64,000 nucleotides of DNA, taken from contig NZ_FNJJ01000001.1 in assembly GCF_900104265.1 (NCBI RefSeq), positions 62,001 to 126,000 of the forward strand. Direction: 5' to 3'. The notes beneath the pieces are model-generated. The model worked only from the letters and a program-made list of their open reading frames with translations. It searched no databases and had not been told where the DNA came from. The position numbers were made by a program, and so were the translations under genes. Positions 45,529-56,153 of this stretch are shown piece after piece (within the stretch, counting starts at the first letter, position 1; every line of letters starts with the position of its first letter). This stretch comes from Ectopseudomonas guguanensis (GTDB taxonomy: Bacteria; Pseudomonadota; Gammaproteobacteria; Pseudomonadales; Pseudomonadaceae).

Positions 45529-46392
45529 GTGCAATATCAAATCGACCACACCGACCTCTCGCTGGTACTCGCCCTGGTGCGCGGCCGCTCCCTGGCGCGG
45601 GCCGCAGAACTGCTGCAGGTGGACGTCTCCACCGTATTTCGCGCCGTACGCCGGCTCGAAGCGGCATTGGGTGTGGCGCTGTTCGAGAAAAGCCGGCGCG
45701 GCTACGAACCCAGCGAGACCGCTCGCGCCCTGGCGGAACAGGCCGAACGCGCCGAACAGGCGCTGGATGCCGCGCGTGTGGCGCTGGAACTGGGCAAGCA
45801 GGTAGTCAGCGGCACGGTGCGCCTGACCTGTACCGACGCCGTACTGAGCAGCCTGCTGCTACCGGCGCTGGCGCGCTTCATGCCCAGTTACCCGGCCCTG
45901 GCGCTGGAGCTGGTGACGTCCAACGACTTCGCCAACCTCAGCCGGCGCGATGCCGACCTGGCCCTGCGCCTGACCAACGAGCCGCCGGAGCATCTGGTGG
46001 GGCGGCGTCTGGCCAAGGTGTCGTATCGGGTTTGCGCCCGCGATGATGGCGAGGATCGCAGCGATCTGGCACGGCAGAGCTGGATCGCCCCGGACGAGGC
46101 GATGCCGGATCACGCCACGGTACTCTGGCGTCTGCGCGAACTGCCGGGCGTCACCCCCAACTACCGCTGCAGCAGCATGTACGCCGTGGCGCAACTGGCG
46201 CGCGCCGGCTTGGGCGTTGCCGCCCTGCCCGACTTCGTGCTGCGCGCCCATCCGGAACTCAAGGCACTCGGCCCGCCGCTGACCGGCTGCGACACCGAGC
46301 TCTGGCTGCTGACCCGCCCCGACTGCCGGGCGTTGCGTTCGGTGCAGACGCTGTTCGAGGAACTGAGCGAAGCGCTGATGAGCCATGGCTGA
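45529..46392 (+). CDS. LysR-family transcriptional regulator
   Basis: A 287-residue regulator from GTG 45529 (reading VQYQIDHTDLSLVLALVRGR); a TTG start at 45499 would add 10 residues. The N-terminal HTH is ARAAELLQVDVSTVFRAVRR and the C-terminal effector domain resembles periplasmic binding proteins (SGTVRLTCTDAVLSSLLLPA, RRDADLALRLTN). It is divergent from the amidotransferase-ABM pair, the standard LysR arrangement. Effector unknown. Confidence 0.85.
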   Translation: MQYQIDHTDLSLVLALVRGRSLARAAELLQVDVSTVFRAVRRLEAALGVALFEKSRRGYEPSETARALAEQAERAEQALDAARVALELGKQVVSGTVRLTCTDAVLSSLLLPALARFMPSYPALALELVTSNDFANLSRRDADLALRLTNEPPEHLVGRRLAKVSYRVCARDDGEDRSDLARQSWIAPDEAMPDHATVLWRLRELPGVTPNYRCSSMYAVAQLARAGLGVAALPDFVLRAHPELKALGPPLTGCDTELWLLTRPDCRALRSVQTLFEELSEALMSHG

Positions 46393-46410
46393 GGCGGAGC
46401 ATCGCCGCTA

Positions 46411-46870
46411 AAGCGCCTCCCACGGAGCGGGGGCAGCCTGTCATTGCAGCGGCGAAACCTTGTGGGAGGGGCTTTAGCCGCGACAGACCAGAAAGCTGTG
46501 TAGCCCGGATGCAATCCGGGGACGTTGGCTGCGCAAAAGAGCATCGCGGCTAAAGCGGAATGCCGCCCAGCCGCTCCTACCTATCCCGTAGAAACGGCTT
46601 CACATCCGTAGGGCGGGTGCAACCCGCCACTCATTTACTGAAGCGCCTCCCACGGAGCGGGGGCTGCCTGTCGTTGCAGCGGCGAAACCTTGTGGGAGGG
46701 GCTTTAGCCGCGACAGCACAGAAAGCTCTGTAGCCCGGATGCAATCCGGGGACGTTGGGCATCGCGGCTAAAGCCGCTCCTACCTGTCCTGTAGAAGCGG
46801 CTTCACACCCGTAGGGCGGGTGCAACCCGCCACTCACTTTACATGGTGGGTTACACCCGCCCTACAACTC
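46411..46870. repeat. duplicated block of REP-like units (230-bp period)
   Basis: A unit beginning AAGCGCCTCCCACGGAGCGG occurs at 46411 and 46641, exactly 230 bases apart, and the copies remain nearly identical for about 200 bases. Each copy holds GGGAGGGGCTTTAGCCGCGA, GTAGCCCGGATGCAATCCGG and GTAGGGCGGGTGCAACCCGC modules. The stretch from 46393 to 46929 has no gene. Confidence 0.9.
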
Positions 46871-46929
46871 AGCCGCGAAGAACTTCCCGAGATCCTGATC
46901 GCCGCGGTGCGCACGGCGCACCCTACGGT

Positions 46930-48711
46930 TTACCCTTGCTGCAAATGTCCGTAGAGCTTGGCGTACAGCCCGCCTTCGGCAATCAGTTGCTGATGGTCGC
47001 CATCCTCGGCGACGCTGCCGCCATCGAACACCAGCACCCGGTCAGCCTGCTTCACCGCACTCAGGCGGTGGGCGATGATCAGCGTGGTGCGGCCTTCGAG
47101 AAACTGCGCCAACGCTTCGTGCAGGGCATACTCGGTGGCGGCATCCAGCGCCGAAGTGGCTTCGTCGAGGATCACCACCTTGGGTTCTGCCAGCACCATG
47201 CGGGCAATGGCCAGGCGCTGGCGCTGGCCGCCGGACAGGCGCACGCCGCTGCGGCCGACCACGCTGTCCAGCCCCTGGGGTAGTTGCGCGATGCTGTCGT
47301 GCAGCTGGGCGATGCGCAGCGCCTGCCAGCAGGCCTCGTCGCTGCGCTCACGGCCCATGCACAGGTTGGCGCGCACCGTGTCGTTGAACAGCGCCGGGTG
47401 CTGCAACACCACCGCGACGTTGTCGCGCACGCAGTCCAGGCCTATTTCCTCCAGCGCGCTGCCGCCGAAGCGGATGCTGCCGGCCTGCGGCGTATACAGG
47501 CCCAGCAGCAACTGCACCAGGGTGCTCTTGCCTCCGCCGGAGGCACCGACGATGGCCACTTTCTCGCCTGGAGCGATGGACAGGTCGAGCCGGTCGAGCA
47601 CCGGTTCCTCGCCATAGGCGAAGGTCAGCCCCTGCACCTCGATACCGACCGTGTCGCGCCCCTTGAAAGGGTCGACGCGCCCGGCGTACTGCGGCTCGTC
47701 CTGGCGCGCCAGCAGCTCGTTGATCCGCGTCAGCGCACCACCAGCAGCGTAGAAGGCATACTGCAGGCTGAGCAGCTGCTCCACCGGGCCGATCATGAAC
47801 CACAGGTAGCTGAACACCGCGAGCATCTGGCCGATGGACAGGTCGGAAAACAGCACGGTGAGCATCGCCGCGGCGCGGAACACGTCGATACCGAACTGAA
47901 ACAGCAGGCCGCTGGCGCGGTTCGACGCGTCGCTCTTCCATTGCGAGGCCACGGCGTAATCGCGCACCTCGCGCGCCCGCCCGCCAAGGCGGCCGAGGAA
48001 GTAGCCCTGGCGGTTGCCGGCGCGCACTTCCTGGATCGCCTCCAGGGTTTCGGTCAGCGCCTGGGTGAAGCGCGAGGTGCTGTCGTTCTCCAGCTTCTTC
48101 AGGTGCTTGACCTTCTTGCCCAGCAGCACGGTGGCGTAGATCACCAGCGGGTTGAACAGCAGGATCAGCAGGGCCAGCTGCCAGTGCATCCAGATCAGGA
48201 TGGCCGAGGTGCCGACCAGGGTCAGGATCGCCACCAGGAAGCGGCTGAGGGTCTCGCCGACGAACTTGTCCAGGGTGTCCAGATCGGTGACCAGGTGGGT
48301 GGTCACGGTGCCGCCGCCCAGGCTCTCGTACTCGCCGAGTGAGATACGCTTGAGCCGTTCGATCAGGCGCATGCGGATGCGGTAGACGATGTCCTTCGAC
48401 AGCCTGGCGAACAGGCGTGCCTGCAGAACGTTGAAGATCAGCGCCGAGCCGCGCAGCAGCAGGGTCAGCAGCAGCATCAGGCCGATGTAGCCGGCGGCGG
48501 TTTCCCACTCGGCGGGCAGGAAGTTGTCCATCACCTTGAGCGCCGCATCGCCGTCGTGCAGCAGCACTTCGTCCACCAGCAGCGGCAACAGCAACGGGAT
48601 CGGCACGCTGCACAGGGTGGCCAGCACGGCGACCAGGTTGGCCAGAATCAGCGCTTTCTTGTGACGCAGGGCCAGGCGACGGACTTCTGCCCAGCTCAAC
48701 CGATCAGGCAT
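46930..48711 (-). CDS. ABC exporter, fused permease and ATPase
   Basis: A 593-residue half-transporter starting MPDRLSWAEVRRLALRHKKA. TMs span about 20-320; the ATPase has Walker A VGASGGGKST, signature RLSGGQRQRLAIARM, Walker B VVILDEAT and H-loop IIAHRLS. MsbA-like family exporters move lipids, peptides or drugs; the substrate is unknown. It overlaps the DsbA-like gene by 8 bases. A GTG three codons upstream is possible. Confidence 0.88.
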   Translation of the reverse strand: MPDRLSWAEVRRLALRHKKALILANLVAVLATLCSVPIPLLLPLLVDEVLLHDGDAALKVMDNFLPAEWETAAGYIGLMLLLTLLLRGSALIFNVLQARLFARLSKDIVYRIRMRLIERLKRISLGEYESLGGGTVTTHLVTDLDTLDKFVGETLSRFLVAILTLVGTSAILIWMHWQLALLILLFNPLVIYATVLLGKKVKHLKKLENDSTSRFTQALTETLEAIQEVRAGNRQGYFLGRLGGRAREVRDYAVASQWKSDASNRASGLLFQFGIDVFRAAAMLTVLFSDLSIGQMLAVFSYLWFMIGPVEQLLSLQYAFYAAGGALTRINELLARQDEPQYAGRVDPFKGRDTVGIEVQGLTFAYGEEPVLDRLDLSIAPGEKVAIVGASGGGKSTLVQLLLGLYTPQAGSIRFGGSALEEIGLDCVRDNVAVVLQHPALFNDTVRANLCMGRERSDEACWQALRIAQLHDSIAQLPQGLDSVVGRSGVRLSGGQRQRLAIARMVLAEPKVVILDEATSALDAATEYALHEALAQFLEGRTTLIIAHRLSAVKQADRVLVFDGGSVAEDGDHQQLIAEGGLYAKLYGHLQQG

Positions 48712-49336
48712 TGACAGCACGCTCCAGCCAGCGGCCCAGCAGCGGTGACAGCGCCTCGAGCGGCTGATAGCCGTTGGTCAGCAGCGCCAGCTGACCATCG
48801 CGCTCGGCCAGCAAGGTGGGGAAACCGGCGATGCCCAGATCCTGCACCCAGCTGAAATCGGCGGCGGTGGCATCGACCATGGCCTGACTGTCGAAAGCCT
48901 CGGCGAATTCGATGCGCGGAATCCCTGCCTGCTCGGCCAGCTCGACTAGCACACTGGCCTGGGTGACGTCGGCGCCCTCGGTGTAGAAGGCCTGCTGGAT
49001 CAGCTTGAGCAGGGCCCAGGCGCTGGGCTCATCGAGCTGGCGCGCGGTGACCAGCGCGCGGCAGGCCGGCTCGGTGTCGTAGACCATGCCCTCGGGCAGG
49101 CCGCGGTCGAAGTCGAACAGCTGCCCGGTGCTGGCGTTGACCGCCTGCCAGTAGCCCAGGTATCGCACCCGCGCTGCGGCATCGATCGCCACCTGATCGC
49201 GGCGCAGGCCGCCCACCACGATCTGCAGCGGCACGCCGGCGGCAGCCGCCTGCTCGGCGAGGGCTTCGACCACGGGTGCGAAGCCCCAGCACCAGGAGCA
49301 CATCGGGTCCATCACGTAGAGCAGGCGGCTAGCCAT
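48704..49336 (-). CDS. DsbA-family (FrnE-like) oxidoreductase
   Basis: A 210-residue thioredoxin-like protein starting MASRLLYVMDPMCSWCWGFA. Cys13 and Cys16 form the CSWC redox motif, and GFPTLLAERDG holds the cis-Pro. There is no signal peptide, so it acts in the cytoplasm, as FrnE-type DsbA homologues do. The gene begins 2 bp after the trhO stop and overlaps the ABC exporter start, suggesting a trhO-dsbA-ABC operon. Confidence 0.85.
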   Translation of the reverse strand: MASRLLYVMDPMCSWCWGFAPVVEALAEQAAAAGVPLQIVVGGLRRDQVAIDAAARVRYLGYWQAVNASTGQLFDFDRGLPEGMVYDTEPACRALVTARQLDEPSAWALLKLIQQAFYTEGADVTQASVLVELAEQAGIPRIEFAEAFDSQAMVDATAADFSWVQDLGIAGFPTLLAERDGQLALLTNGYQPLEALSPLLGRWLERAVNA

Positions 49337-49338
49337 GG

Positions 49339-50277
49339 TCAGGCCTCGTTCAGTTGGCGGGGGTCGCGGCCGATGGGGTGCGGCTGGTTGCGCGCACGCG
49401 CCAGCTCGATCTGCTTCTGCCGCTCGCGGGCGCTTTCACGGGTCTTCTCCGGCAGCGAATCCCAGCAATGCGGACAACTGACGCCGGGGCTGTAGAACTC
49501 GGACTGGCGGTCTTCCACGGAAATCGGATTGCGGCAGGCATGGCACTGATCGTAGTCGCCTTCGGACAGGTCGTGGCGCACGGTCACGCGGTTGTCGAAG
49601 ACGAAGCAGTCGCCGCGCCACTTGGTCTGCTCCTGCGGCACTTCCTCTAGGTATTTGAGGATGCCGCCCTTGAGGTGATAGACCTCCTCGAACCCCTCGC
49701 CGAGCATGTAGCTGGAGGCCTTCTCGCAGCGGATACCACCGGTGCAGAACATCGCCACCTTCTTGTGCTTGCTCGGATCGAAGTGGGCCTTGACGTACTC
49801 GGGGAACTCGCGGAACGACTTGGTCTTGGGGTCGATGGCGCCCTCGAAGGTGCCGATGGCCACCTCGTAGTCGTTGCGCGTGTCGATCAGCAGCACCTCG
49901 GGGTCGCTGATCAGGGCGTTCCAGTCCTTGGGCTCGACGTAGGTGCCGACGCGCTGGTTGGGGTCGACGCCCGGCACGCCGAGGGTGACGATTTCCTTCT
50001 TCAGCTTGACCTTGGTGCGATAGAACGGCTGCTCCTCGCAATAGGATTCCTTGTGGTCGATATCGGCCAGGCGGGCGTCCTGGCGGAACCAGGCGAGCAG
50101 CGCATCGATGCCGGCGCGGCTGCCGGACACGGTGCCGTTGATGCCCTCTTCGGCGAGCAGCAGGGTGCCTTTGATGCCGTTGTCAAGCAGGGTTTGCAGC
50201 AGGGGTTCGCGTAGCGCCTGGTAATCCGGCAGGGAGACGAATTTATACAGCGCCGCGACGACGATCTTGTCGGTCAT
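49339..50277 (-). CDS. trhO: tRNA uridine 34 hydroxylase TrhO (rhodanese domain)
   Basis: A 312-residue YceA/TrhO protein from [20 protein letters not shown]. The rhodanese domain has the reactive Cys178 in [18 protein letters not shown]-terminal pairs CHAC and CPHC likely bind zinc. It hydroxylates U34 of some tRNAs using oxygen. An upstream ATG seven codons earlier lacks a ribosome-binding site. Upstream 50278-50541 is repeat-rich. Confidence 0.9.
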   Translation of the reverse strand: MTDKIVVAALYKFVSLPDYQALREPLLQTLLDNGIKGTLLLAEEGINGTVSGSRAGIDALLAWFRQDARLADIDHKESYCEEQPFYRTKVKLKKEIVTLGVPGVDPNQRVGTYVEPKDWNALISDPEVLLIDTRNDYEVAIGTFEGAIDPKTKSFREFPEYVKAHFDPSKHKKVAMFCTGGIRCEKASSYMLGEGFEEVYHLKGGILKYLEEVPQEQTKWRGDCFVFDNRVTVRHDLSEGDYDQCHACRNPISVEDRQSEFYSPGVSCPHCWDSLPEKTRESARERQKQIELARARNQPHPIGRDPRQLNEA

Positions 50278-50352
50278 GAATATTCTCTCAGTAGTCACCC
50301 ACGTAAAGGGCGGACTGGACTTCGATCAGCTGCGCGTCGGCCCTGCTGCGTT

Positions 50353-50410
50353 AAAAACAGGCTCGGAATGCTCATGTACAAAAGTACACTGCGCTTCCTC
50401 GCCTGCTTTT
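50353..50410. repeat. dispersed palindromic repeat
   Basis: AAAAACAGGCTCGGAATGCT... (50353-50379) faces ...AGCGCTTCCTCGCCTGCTTTT-like arm at 50384-50410, with an exact TGTAC/GTACA core and about 20 of 27 bases paired. It lies in the gene-free stretch 50278-50601, which otherwise holds only the trhO promoter region and the repeat at 50542-50600. Confidence 0.65.
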
Positions 50411-50541
50411 GCCTTGCATGGCTCTAGCTCGCTAGATCGAGAATCTAAACGAAAGCGCCGGCGTGGGCCGGCGCGGGAGCGATTGTAGCAAAGCAGAGAA
50501 TCGCCGGGGCGGGTTGGCGACAAGGCGCGACAGCCTGTCAC

Positions 50542-50600
50542 GTAGCCCGGATGCAATCCGGGAACTGCCGAGGGGTTTCCCCGGATTGCATCCGGGCTAC
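50542..50600. repeat. REP-like inverted pair at the bolA stop
   Basis: GTAGCCCGGATGCAATCCGG (50542-50561) faces CCCGGATTGCATCCGGGCTAC (50580-50600), nearly perfect complement. It ends one base before the bolA stop codon. Confidence 0.9.
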
Positions 50601-50601
50601 C

Positions 50602-50895
50602 TCAATGCCCGCCGCGGCAGGTCGGCGAAGCCGGGGCCGCGCCCTGCTCTGCCCATTCCTGCGGGGTGTAGGTATGCAGGGCCAGGGCATGGATCTGCCC
50701 CATCAGTTCGCCAACGGTGGCATAGACCTTCTGATGTCGCTTCACCGCATTCAGACCGGCGAACGCCGGGCTGACGATCACCGCCTTGTAGTGGGTCTCC
50801 AGGCCGCGGCTGTGCATGTGGCTCTCGTCCAGCACCTCGAGGTGCTCGGGTTGCAACGCGGCCAGGGCGGCGGTGATCAGGTCTTGCTTGGACAT
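50602..50895 (-). CDS. bolA: BolA family protein
   Basis: A 97-residue protein from MSKQDLITAALAALQPEHLE. The BolA signature appears as THYKAVIVSPAFAGLNAVKR and KVYATVGELMGQIHALALHT with the conserved His for Fe-S binding with monothiol glutaredoxin. It is a stress morphogene and Fe-S trafficking factor. GGAG 8 bases before the ATG at 50893-50895 supports this start over the one at 50907. It follows the DUF2059 gene with coupled or near-coupled translation. Confidence 0.88.
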   Translation of the reverse strand: MSKQDLITAALAALQPEHLEVLDESHMHSRGLETHYKAVIVSPAFAGLNAVKRHQKVYATVGELMGQIHALALHTYTPQEWAEQGAAPASPTCRGGH

Positions 50896-50906
50896 CGTGG
50901 GCTCCA

Positions 50907-51404
50907 TCAGGGTTGTTTCGGCAGGCCGAGTTCGCTGCTCATGTCCGCCAGAAGCTTGTTCACCTCGGGCACGGCGGTTTCCAGCTTGCTCTGGGTGATC
51001 TGCGCCGACTGGGCGGTCAGGGTCGGCATCTTCTGCAGCACCTTCTGCCCCAGCGGCGACTCATAGAAGGCGATCAGGTCCTTGAGCTCCTGCTCGTTGA
51101 AGTTGCTGGTATAGAGCTTGACCATGTCCGGCTTGAGCTTGTCCCAGCCCACCGCCTTGTCCAGCGCGGCGTTGGCCTTGGCCTGATAGCTTTCCAGTAC
51201 CGCCTTCTTGCCATTCGGCGCCTCGGCGAAGCGCTGGGCGAACATCTGCTGCACCTGGCCGTACACCGGGACGGTCAGCTTGTCGGCGTGGGCCAGTTTG
51301 AGAAAACGCTCGGCATCGGCAGCATGGCTGGCGGCATCGGCCATGGCCAGGGATGCGCTCGCGCTGAGCAGAACGGCAGTGCAGAGTTGGGTGAAACGGA
51401 GCAT
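50907..51404 (-). CDS. DUF2059 periplasmic protein
   Basis: A 165-residue protein with a signal peptide (MLRFTQLCTAVLLSASASLA, cleaved near AMA) and a helical DUF2059 domain (VKLYTSNFNEQELKDLIAFY, ESPLGQKVLQKMPTLTAQSA). The domain is common in secreted proteins of unknown role. It is likely cotranscribed with bolA, whose start lies 12 bases downstream of this stop. Confidence 0.85.
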   Translation of the reverse strand: MLRFTQLCTAVLLSASASLAMADAASHAADAERFLKLAHADKLTVPVYGQVQQMFAQRFAEAPNGKKAVLESYQAKANAALDKAVGWDKLKPDMVKLYTSNFNEQELKDLIAFYESPLGQKVLQKMPTLTAQSAQITQSKLETAVPEVNKLLADMSSELGLPKQP

Positions 51405-51679
51405 GAGAAGGCGTCCAGGGCTATGAATGAGTCTGGGTAGACTGCGGTGCCGGCATTTTGTGCCCTGCGCGCAAAACCCTCAAGAGATGCGCATTGTGCG
51501 CTGGATCACAGAGCGCCTGCACACTGGCGCACCCGCTGGTCAGTTGCCAAAGTGCCAGTAGTTGCTCATGCTTGGCCCGGCTCGGCATGCTGTGCGACCT
51601 TCGCTATTCTTGACAAGGCGTGCGTACTTCCCGACCCGGCGACTGATCGCCAGCCTGCGCACATACATGGACGTGCCCG

Positions 51680-52690
51680 ATGACCAGCCTCACCTCACAC
51701 GCGCCCTTCCCGCTCCAGCCACTGTGCGACCGCAAGGGACGCCTGCAGGAAGATGCCATCGGCTGGTCAAGCCGCCCGCAGGTGGATTGCACCCTGCACG
51801 GCCACCTGGGGCGGCGCAAGCGCTGGAATCACTGGTGCATCACCACGCCCGACTGGATGCTCGCGCTGACCTTGGCCGACCTGGATTATGTCGGTTACGG
51901 CGCCGCCTACTTTCTCGACCTGGGAACCGGCCTGGCCGTCGCTCATACCCAGCTGCGCCCCTTCGCACTGGGCTGCCAACTGCCGGACCTGCCGCTGGAA
52001 AGCCACGCCTTCAGCCACTCCCGTTTGCAACTGCGTATCGACGAGCATCCCGGCCGCCTGCGTCTCACCGCCGCGGCGCCCGATATCGGCGGCCAGCCCC
52101 TGCAGGTCGCGCTGGACATCCAGCGCCCCGCCCATCTGCAATCGGTCAACCTGGTCGCACCATTGCGCAATGGCGGTTTTCACGCCACCAGCCGCCAGCT
52201 GGGGCTGCCCACCGCCGGCAGCCTGCAGCTGGGTAACAGGCATTACGACTGCGTACCTGGCCAGAGCTTCGCTGCGCTCGACTTCGGGCGTGGCGTCTGG
52301 CCGCTCAACAGTTACTGGCAGCGGGCGGCCTTCGCGGCGGCCGGCGGCATCGCCGGCAACTTCGGCTCTGGCTGGCTGGACTACAGTGGCCTGTCGGAAA
52401 ACACACTGTGGTTCGGCGGCGAAGCGCAACTGCTCGACAGCCCTCTGCACATCGTCCGCAGCTCGCAGGCGCCGCTGGCGCCCTGGCGCCTGGACAGCGA
52501 GGACGATCGCGTCGCCCTGCGCTTCATCCCCCGCCAGTTGCACAGAGCCTGTCCCAAGCTCGGGCCGCTGCATGCCAACACCATGCAGCGCTTCGGCCAT
52601 TACGACGGCGTGCTGCGCGGCCCGAAGGGTGAGCGCGTACCGGTGCATGGCGCCCTCGGCTGGCTGGGCGAGACGCACGCGCGCTGGTAA
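51680..52690 (+). CDS. DUF2804 protein
   Basis: A 336-residue protein without signal peptide. Features typical of DUF2804: LCDRKGRLQEDAIGWSSRPQ, the GRRKRWNHWCITTPDWMLAL tract, DFGRGVWPLNSYWQRAAFAA, and GPLHANTMQRFGHYDGVLRG near the end. It looks beta-rich and may bind lipids or polyols, but no function is known. Gap 51405-51679 upstream shows no gene and no clear promoter. Confidence 0.85.
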   Translation: MTSLTSHAPFPLQPLCDRKGRLQEDAIGWSSRPQVDCTLHGHLGRRKRWNHWCITTPDWMLALTLADLDYVGYGAAYFLDLGTGLAVAHTQLRPFALGCQLPDLPLESHAFSHSRLQLRIDEHPGRLRLTAAAPDIGGQPLQVALDIQRPAHLQSVNLVAPLRNGGFHATSRQLGLPTAGSLQLGNRHYDCVPGQSFAALDFGRGVWPLNSYWQRAAFAAAGGIAGNFGSGWLDYSGLSENTLWFGGEAQLLDSPLHIVRSSQAPLAPWRLDSEDDRVALRFIPRQLHRACPKLGPLHANTMQRFGHYDGVLRGPKGERVPVHGALGWLGETHARW

Positions 52691-52774
52691 TCGCCGCGAT
52701 AGATAAGTTGCGGAACCTGTCTCCGGCGGCACGACCTAAACTGCCAGCAACCTCGAATATGCCCGGAGAACGCC

Positions 52775-54161
<1,387 letters not shown>

Positions 54162-54169
<8 letters not shown>

Positions 54170-54779
54170 AGGCAAGAGCGGCGCCACACCGCTGGAAGGC
54201 GACGGCAAGCGAATCCTGCTGATTCTCGGCACGCCGAAAAGAGATAGCCTCTGCCACGCCCTGGCCGAGGCCTACAGCCACGGCGCACGCAGCAAGGGCC
54301 ACGTGGTGCGTCAGCTCAGGCTGGGCGAGATGCAGTTCGACCCGATACTGCGCGACGGCTACGACCAGAGCCAGAGCCTGGAGCCGGACCTGCTCGAGGC
54401 CCAGCGCCTGATCCACTGGGCCGAGCATCTGGTATTCGTCTATCCGGTCTGGTGGGGCGGCCTGCCGGCGCTGCTCAAGGGCTTCTTCGACCGGGTGTTC
54501 CTGCCCGGTTTCGCCTTCAGGTACCGCAACCGCTCGCAGCTGTGGGACAAGCTGCTCAGCGGCCGCAGCGCCGACCTGCTGGTGACCCTCGACACACCTC
54601 GCTGGTACTTCCGCTGGATCTACGGCGCCCCGGCACATCGGCAGATGGTGCGCACCATCTTAGGTTTTTGCGGCATCCGCACCCGCCGCCTGAGCGAATT
54701 CACCCCGGTACGCCCGTCCAGCGAGGAGCAGCGCCAGAGCTGGCTGCGCAAGGCCGAAGCGCTGGGAAGCAGCGTCTAG
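54162..54779 (+). CDS. NAD(P)H-dependent quinone-reductase-like flavodoxin-fold protein
   Basis: A 205-residue flavodoxin-fold protein from [40 protein letters not shown] binds FMN phosphate and [20 protein letters not shown] is the NQO/WrbA-like motif. The start at 54162 overlaps the fumC stop and has GGAG at 54149-54152; an extra five codons upstream from TTG are less likely. It may protect from quinone stress. Convergent phnP ends 10 bp away. Confidence 0.82.
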
Positions 54780-54789
54780 GCCCAGCCGG

Positions 54790-55554
54790 CTACAGCACCA
54801 GGCCGTCACGGCCCAGGCTGACGGCTCCCGGCAGGGCGTCGGGATGCGCCTGCAGCCAGGCATCGAAACTGTGACCGATATGGGTCAGCACCGCTTGCGT
54901 CGGCCGCAGGCGTTCGATGATCTGCAGCGCACGGGTCAGGTCGTTGTGGTTGCGCGGCGCCACCGGCTGCGGCGCGGTGGAGCAATCGAGCACCAGCAGA
55001 TCCAGCGGCGCACGCTCAAGCTCGGCGCAACTGGCCTCGGGCACGCCAACCGTGTCGGTGAGGTAGGCAATGCGCCGCCCCTGCCCTTCGAACCCCTTGC
55101 CCTCGAACAAATACCCGAAGGTCGGCCTGGAATGCGTCAGCGGCAACGCGGTGACCTTCAATTCGCCCAGTTTACGGCGCTCGAAAGGGATGAAAGGCTG
55201 GCTGAAATCGAGAATGCCGGGGTGCTTGTACAGATCGGCCAATCCTTCCGGGTCGTCCGGGCCGTGCACCGGAATCACCAACCCCTGGCCCCAGCGCAGA
55301 TGCAGCAGGCCCTGGGCGTGATCGGCGTGGTAATGCGTCTGCAGGATGCCGCTTAAGCTGTGCGGCGCGAAGCGCTCGGTGAGATCGGTCAGGCCGCTGT
55401 CGATCAGCCAGCGCTGCGTGCCGCATTCGATCAGCGCGCAACAGGGGCCGCGGCGCCGCGACGGATACACGCGCGCCGCATCGCAGGCCGGGCAGCTGCA
55501 GTTGTACACGGGCACCTGACGGGCATCGCCGGTGCCGAGCAGGGTCAGGCGCAT
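54790..55554 (-). CDS. phnP: 5-phosphoribosyl 1,2-cyclic phosphate phosphodiesterase PhnP
   Basis: A 254-residue metallo-beta-lactamase-fold protein with HxHxDH in TIIQTHYHADHAQGLLHL-like region (THYHADH) and Cys residues (NCSCPACDAARVYP) that bind an additional zinc. It hydrolyses the cyclic phosphate left by C-P lyase to ribose 1,5-bisphosphate, the substrate of PhnN. Its ATG overlaps the phnN stop by 10 bases. Last gene of the visible phn operon. Confidence 0.93.
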   Translation of the reverse strand: MRLTLLGTGDARQVPVYNCSCPACDAARVYPSRRRGPCCALIECGTQRWLIDSGLTDLTERFAPHSLSGILQTHYHADHAQGLLHLRWGQGLVIPVHGPDDPEGLADLYKHPGILDFSQPFIPFERRKLGELKVTALPLTHSRPTFGYLFEGKGFEGQGRRIAYLTDTVGVPEASCAELERAPLDLLVLDCSTAPQPVAPRNHNDLTRALQIIERLRPTQAVLTHIGHSFDAWLQAHPDALPGAVSLGRDGLVL

Positions 55555-56153
55555 TGGCGGGCCTCGTCGAGCAGATGCAGGAGGCGGCTGACGGTTTGTG
55601 GCAGGGGGCCGGAGTTGTCCAGGGTGATAGTATCCGCCTGATCTGCCCTCTCCCCCGGCCCCTCTCCCATAAATGGGAGAGGAGAGGAAGCAACGCCAGC
55701 CTGCAGTTCGCGGCTACGCGCCAGACGCTGCTCGATCTGCTCCGGCGTCTCGCGGCCGCGAGCCAGCAGGCGCTGGCGCAGCACCGCTTCGTCGACCTGC
55801 AGCAGTATCGCCAGCAGCTGCGGGTAACGCTGACGAGCCACCTCGAGATGACCGCGCGAGCCGTTGATCAGCACGTCCTGCCCGGCGCTCAGCCAGTCGT
55901 CGATCTCGCGCGGGATGCCGTAGGCCAGGCCGTTGGCACGCCAGCTCAGGGCGAAGGCACCCTCGCCTTCCAGGCGCTCGAACTCCGCGGGGGTGACGCC
56001 CAGCGCGTCCTCGCCGACGGACTCGGCGCTACGGGTGATCACCCGCCGGGCGAAACGGCAGCCGTGCGCCTCCAGCGGCGCACGCGCGGCTTGCAACAGG
56101 CTGTCCTTGCCCGAGCCCGAAGGCCCCATCAGATAGATCAACCTGCCCTGCAT
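55545..56153 (-). CDS. phnN: ribose 1,5-bisphosphokinase PhnN, carrying a translated repeat insertion
   Basis: A 202-residue P-loop kinase starting MQGRLIYLMGPSGSGKDSLL (Walker A GPSGSGKDS). It phosphorylates ribose 1,5-bisphosphate to PRPP. The ATG overlaps the phnM stop by one base (TGATG). Between the ELQAGV helix and the TLDNSGPL motif there is an extra segment (residues about 156-171, SSPLPFMGEGPGERAD) encoded by the repeat at 55646-55682 (see that entry). Catalytic motifs are intact, so the enzyme is probably active. Confidence 0.92.
   Translation of the reverse strand: MQGRLIYLMGPSGSGKDSLLQAARAPLEAHGCRFARRVITRSAESVGEDALGVTPAEFERLEGEGAFALSWRANGLAYGIPREIDDWLSAGQDVLINGSRGHLEVARQRYPQLLAILLQVDEAVLRQRLLARGRETPEQIEQRLARSRELQAGVASSPLPFMGEGPGERADQADTITLDNSGPLPQTVSRLLHLLDEARQCA
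55646..55682. repeat. CCCTCTCCC-type repeat translated within phnN
   Basis: CCCTCTCCC, CGGCCCCTCTCCCAT and AAATGGGAGAGG form a palindrome read in frame as PLPFMGEGPGER. Near-identical to the intergenic copy at 41818-41855, so it is a mobile repeat that entered a coding region without a frameshift. Confidence 0.85.
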
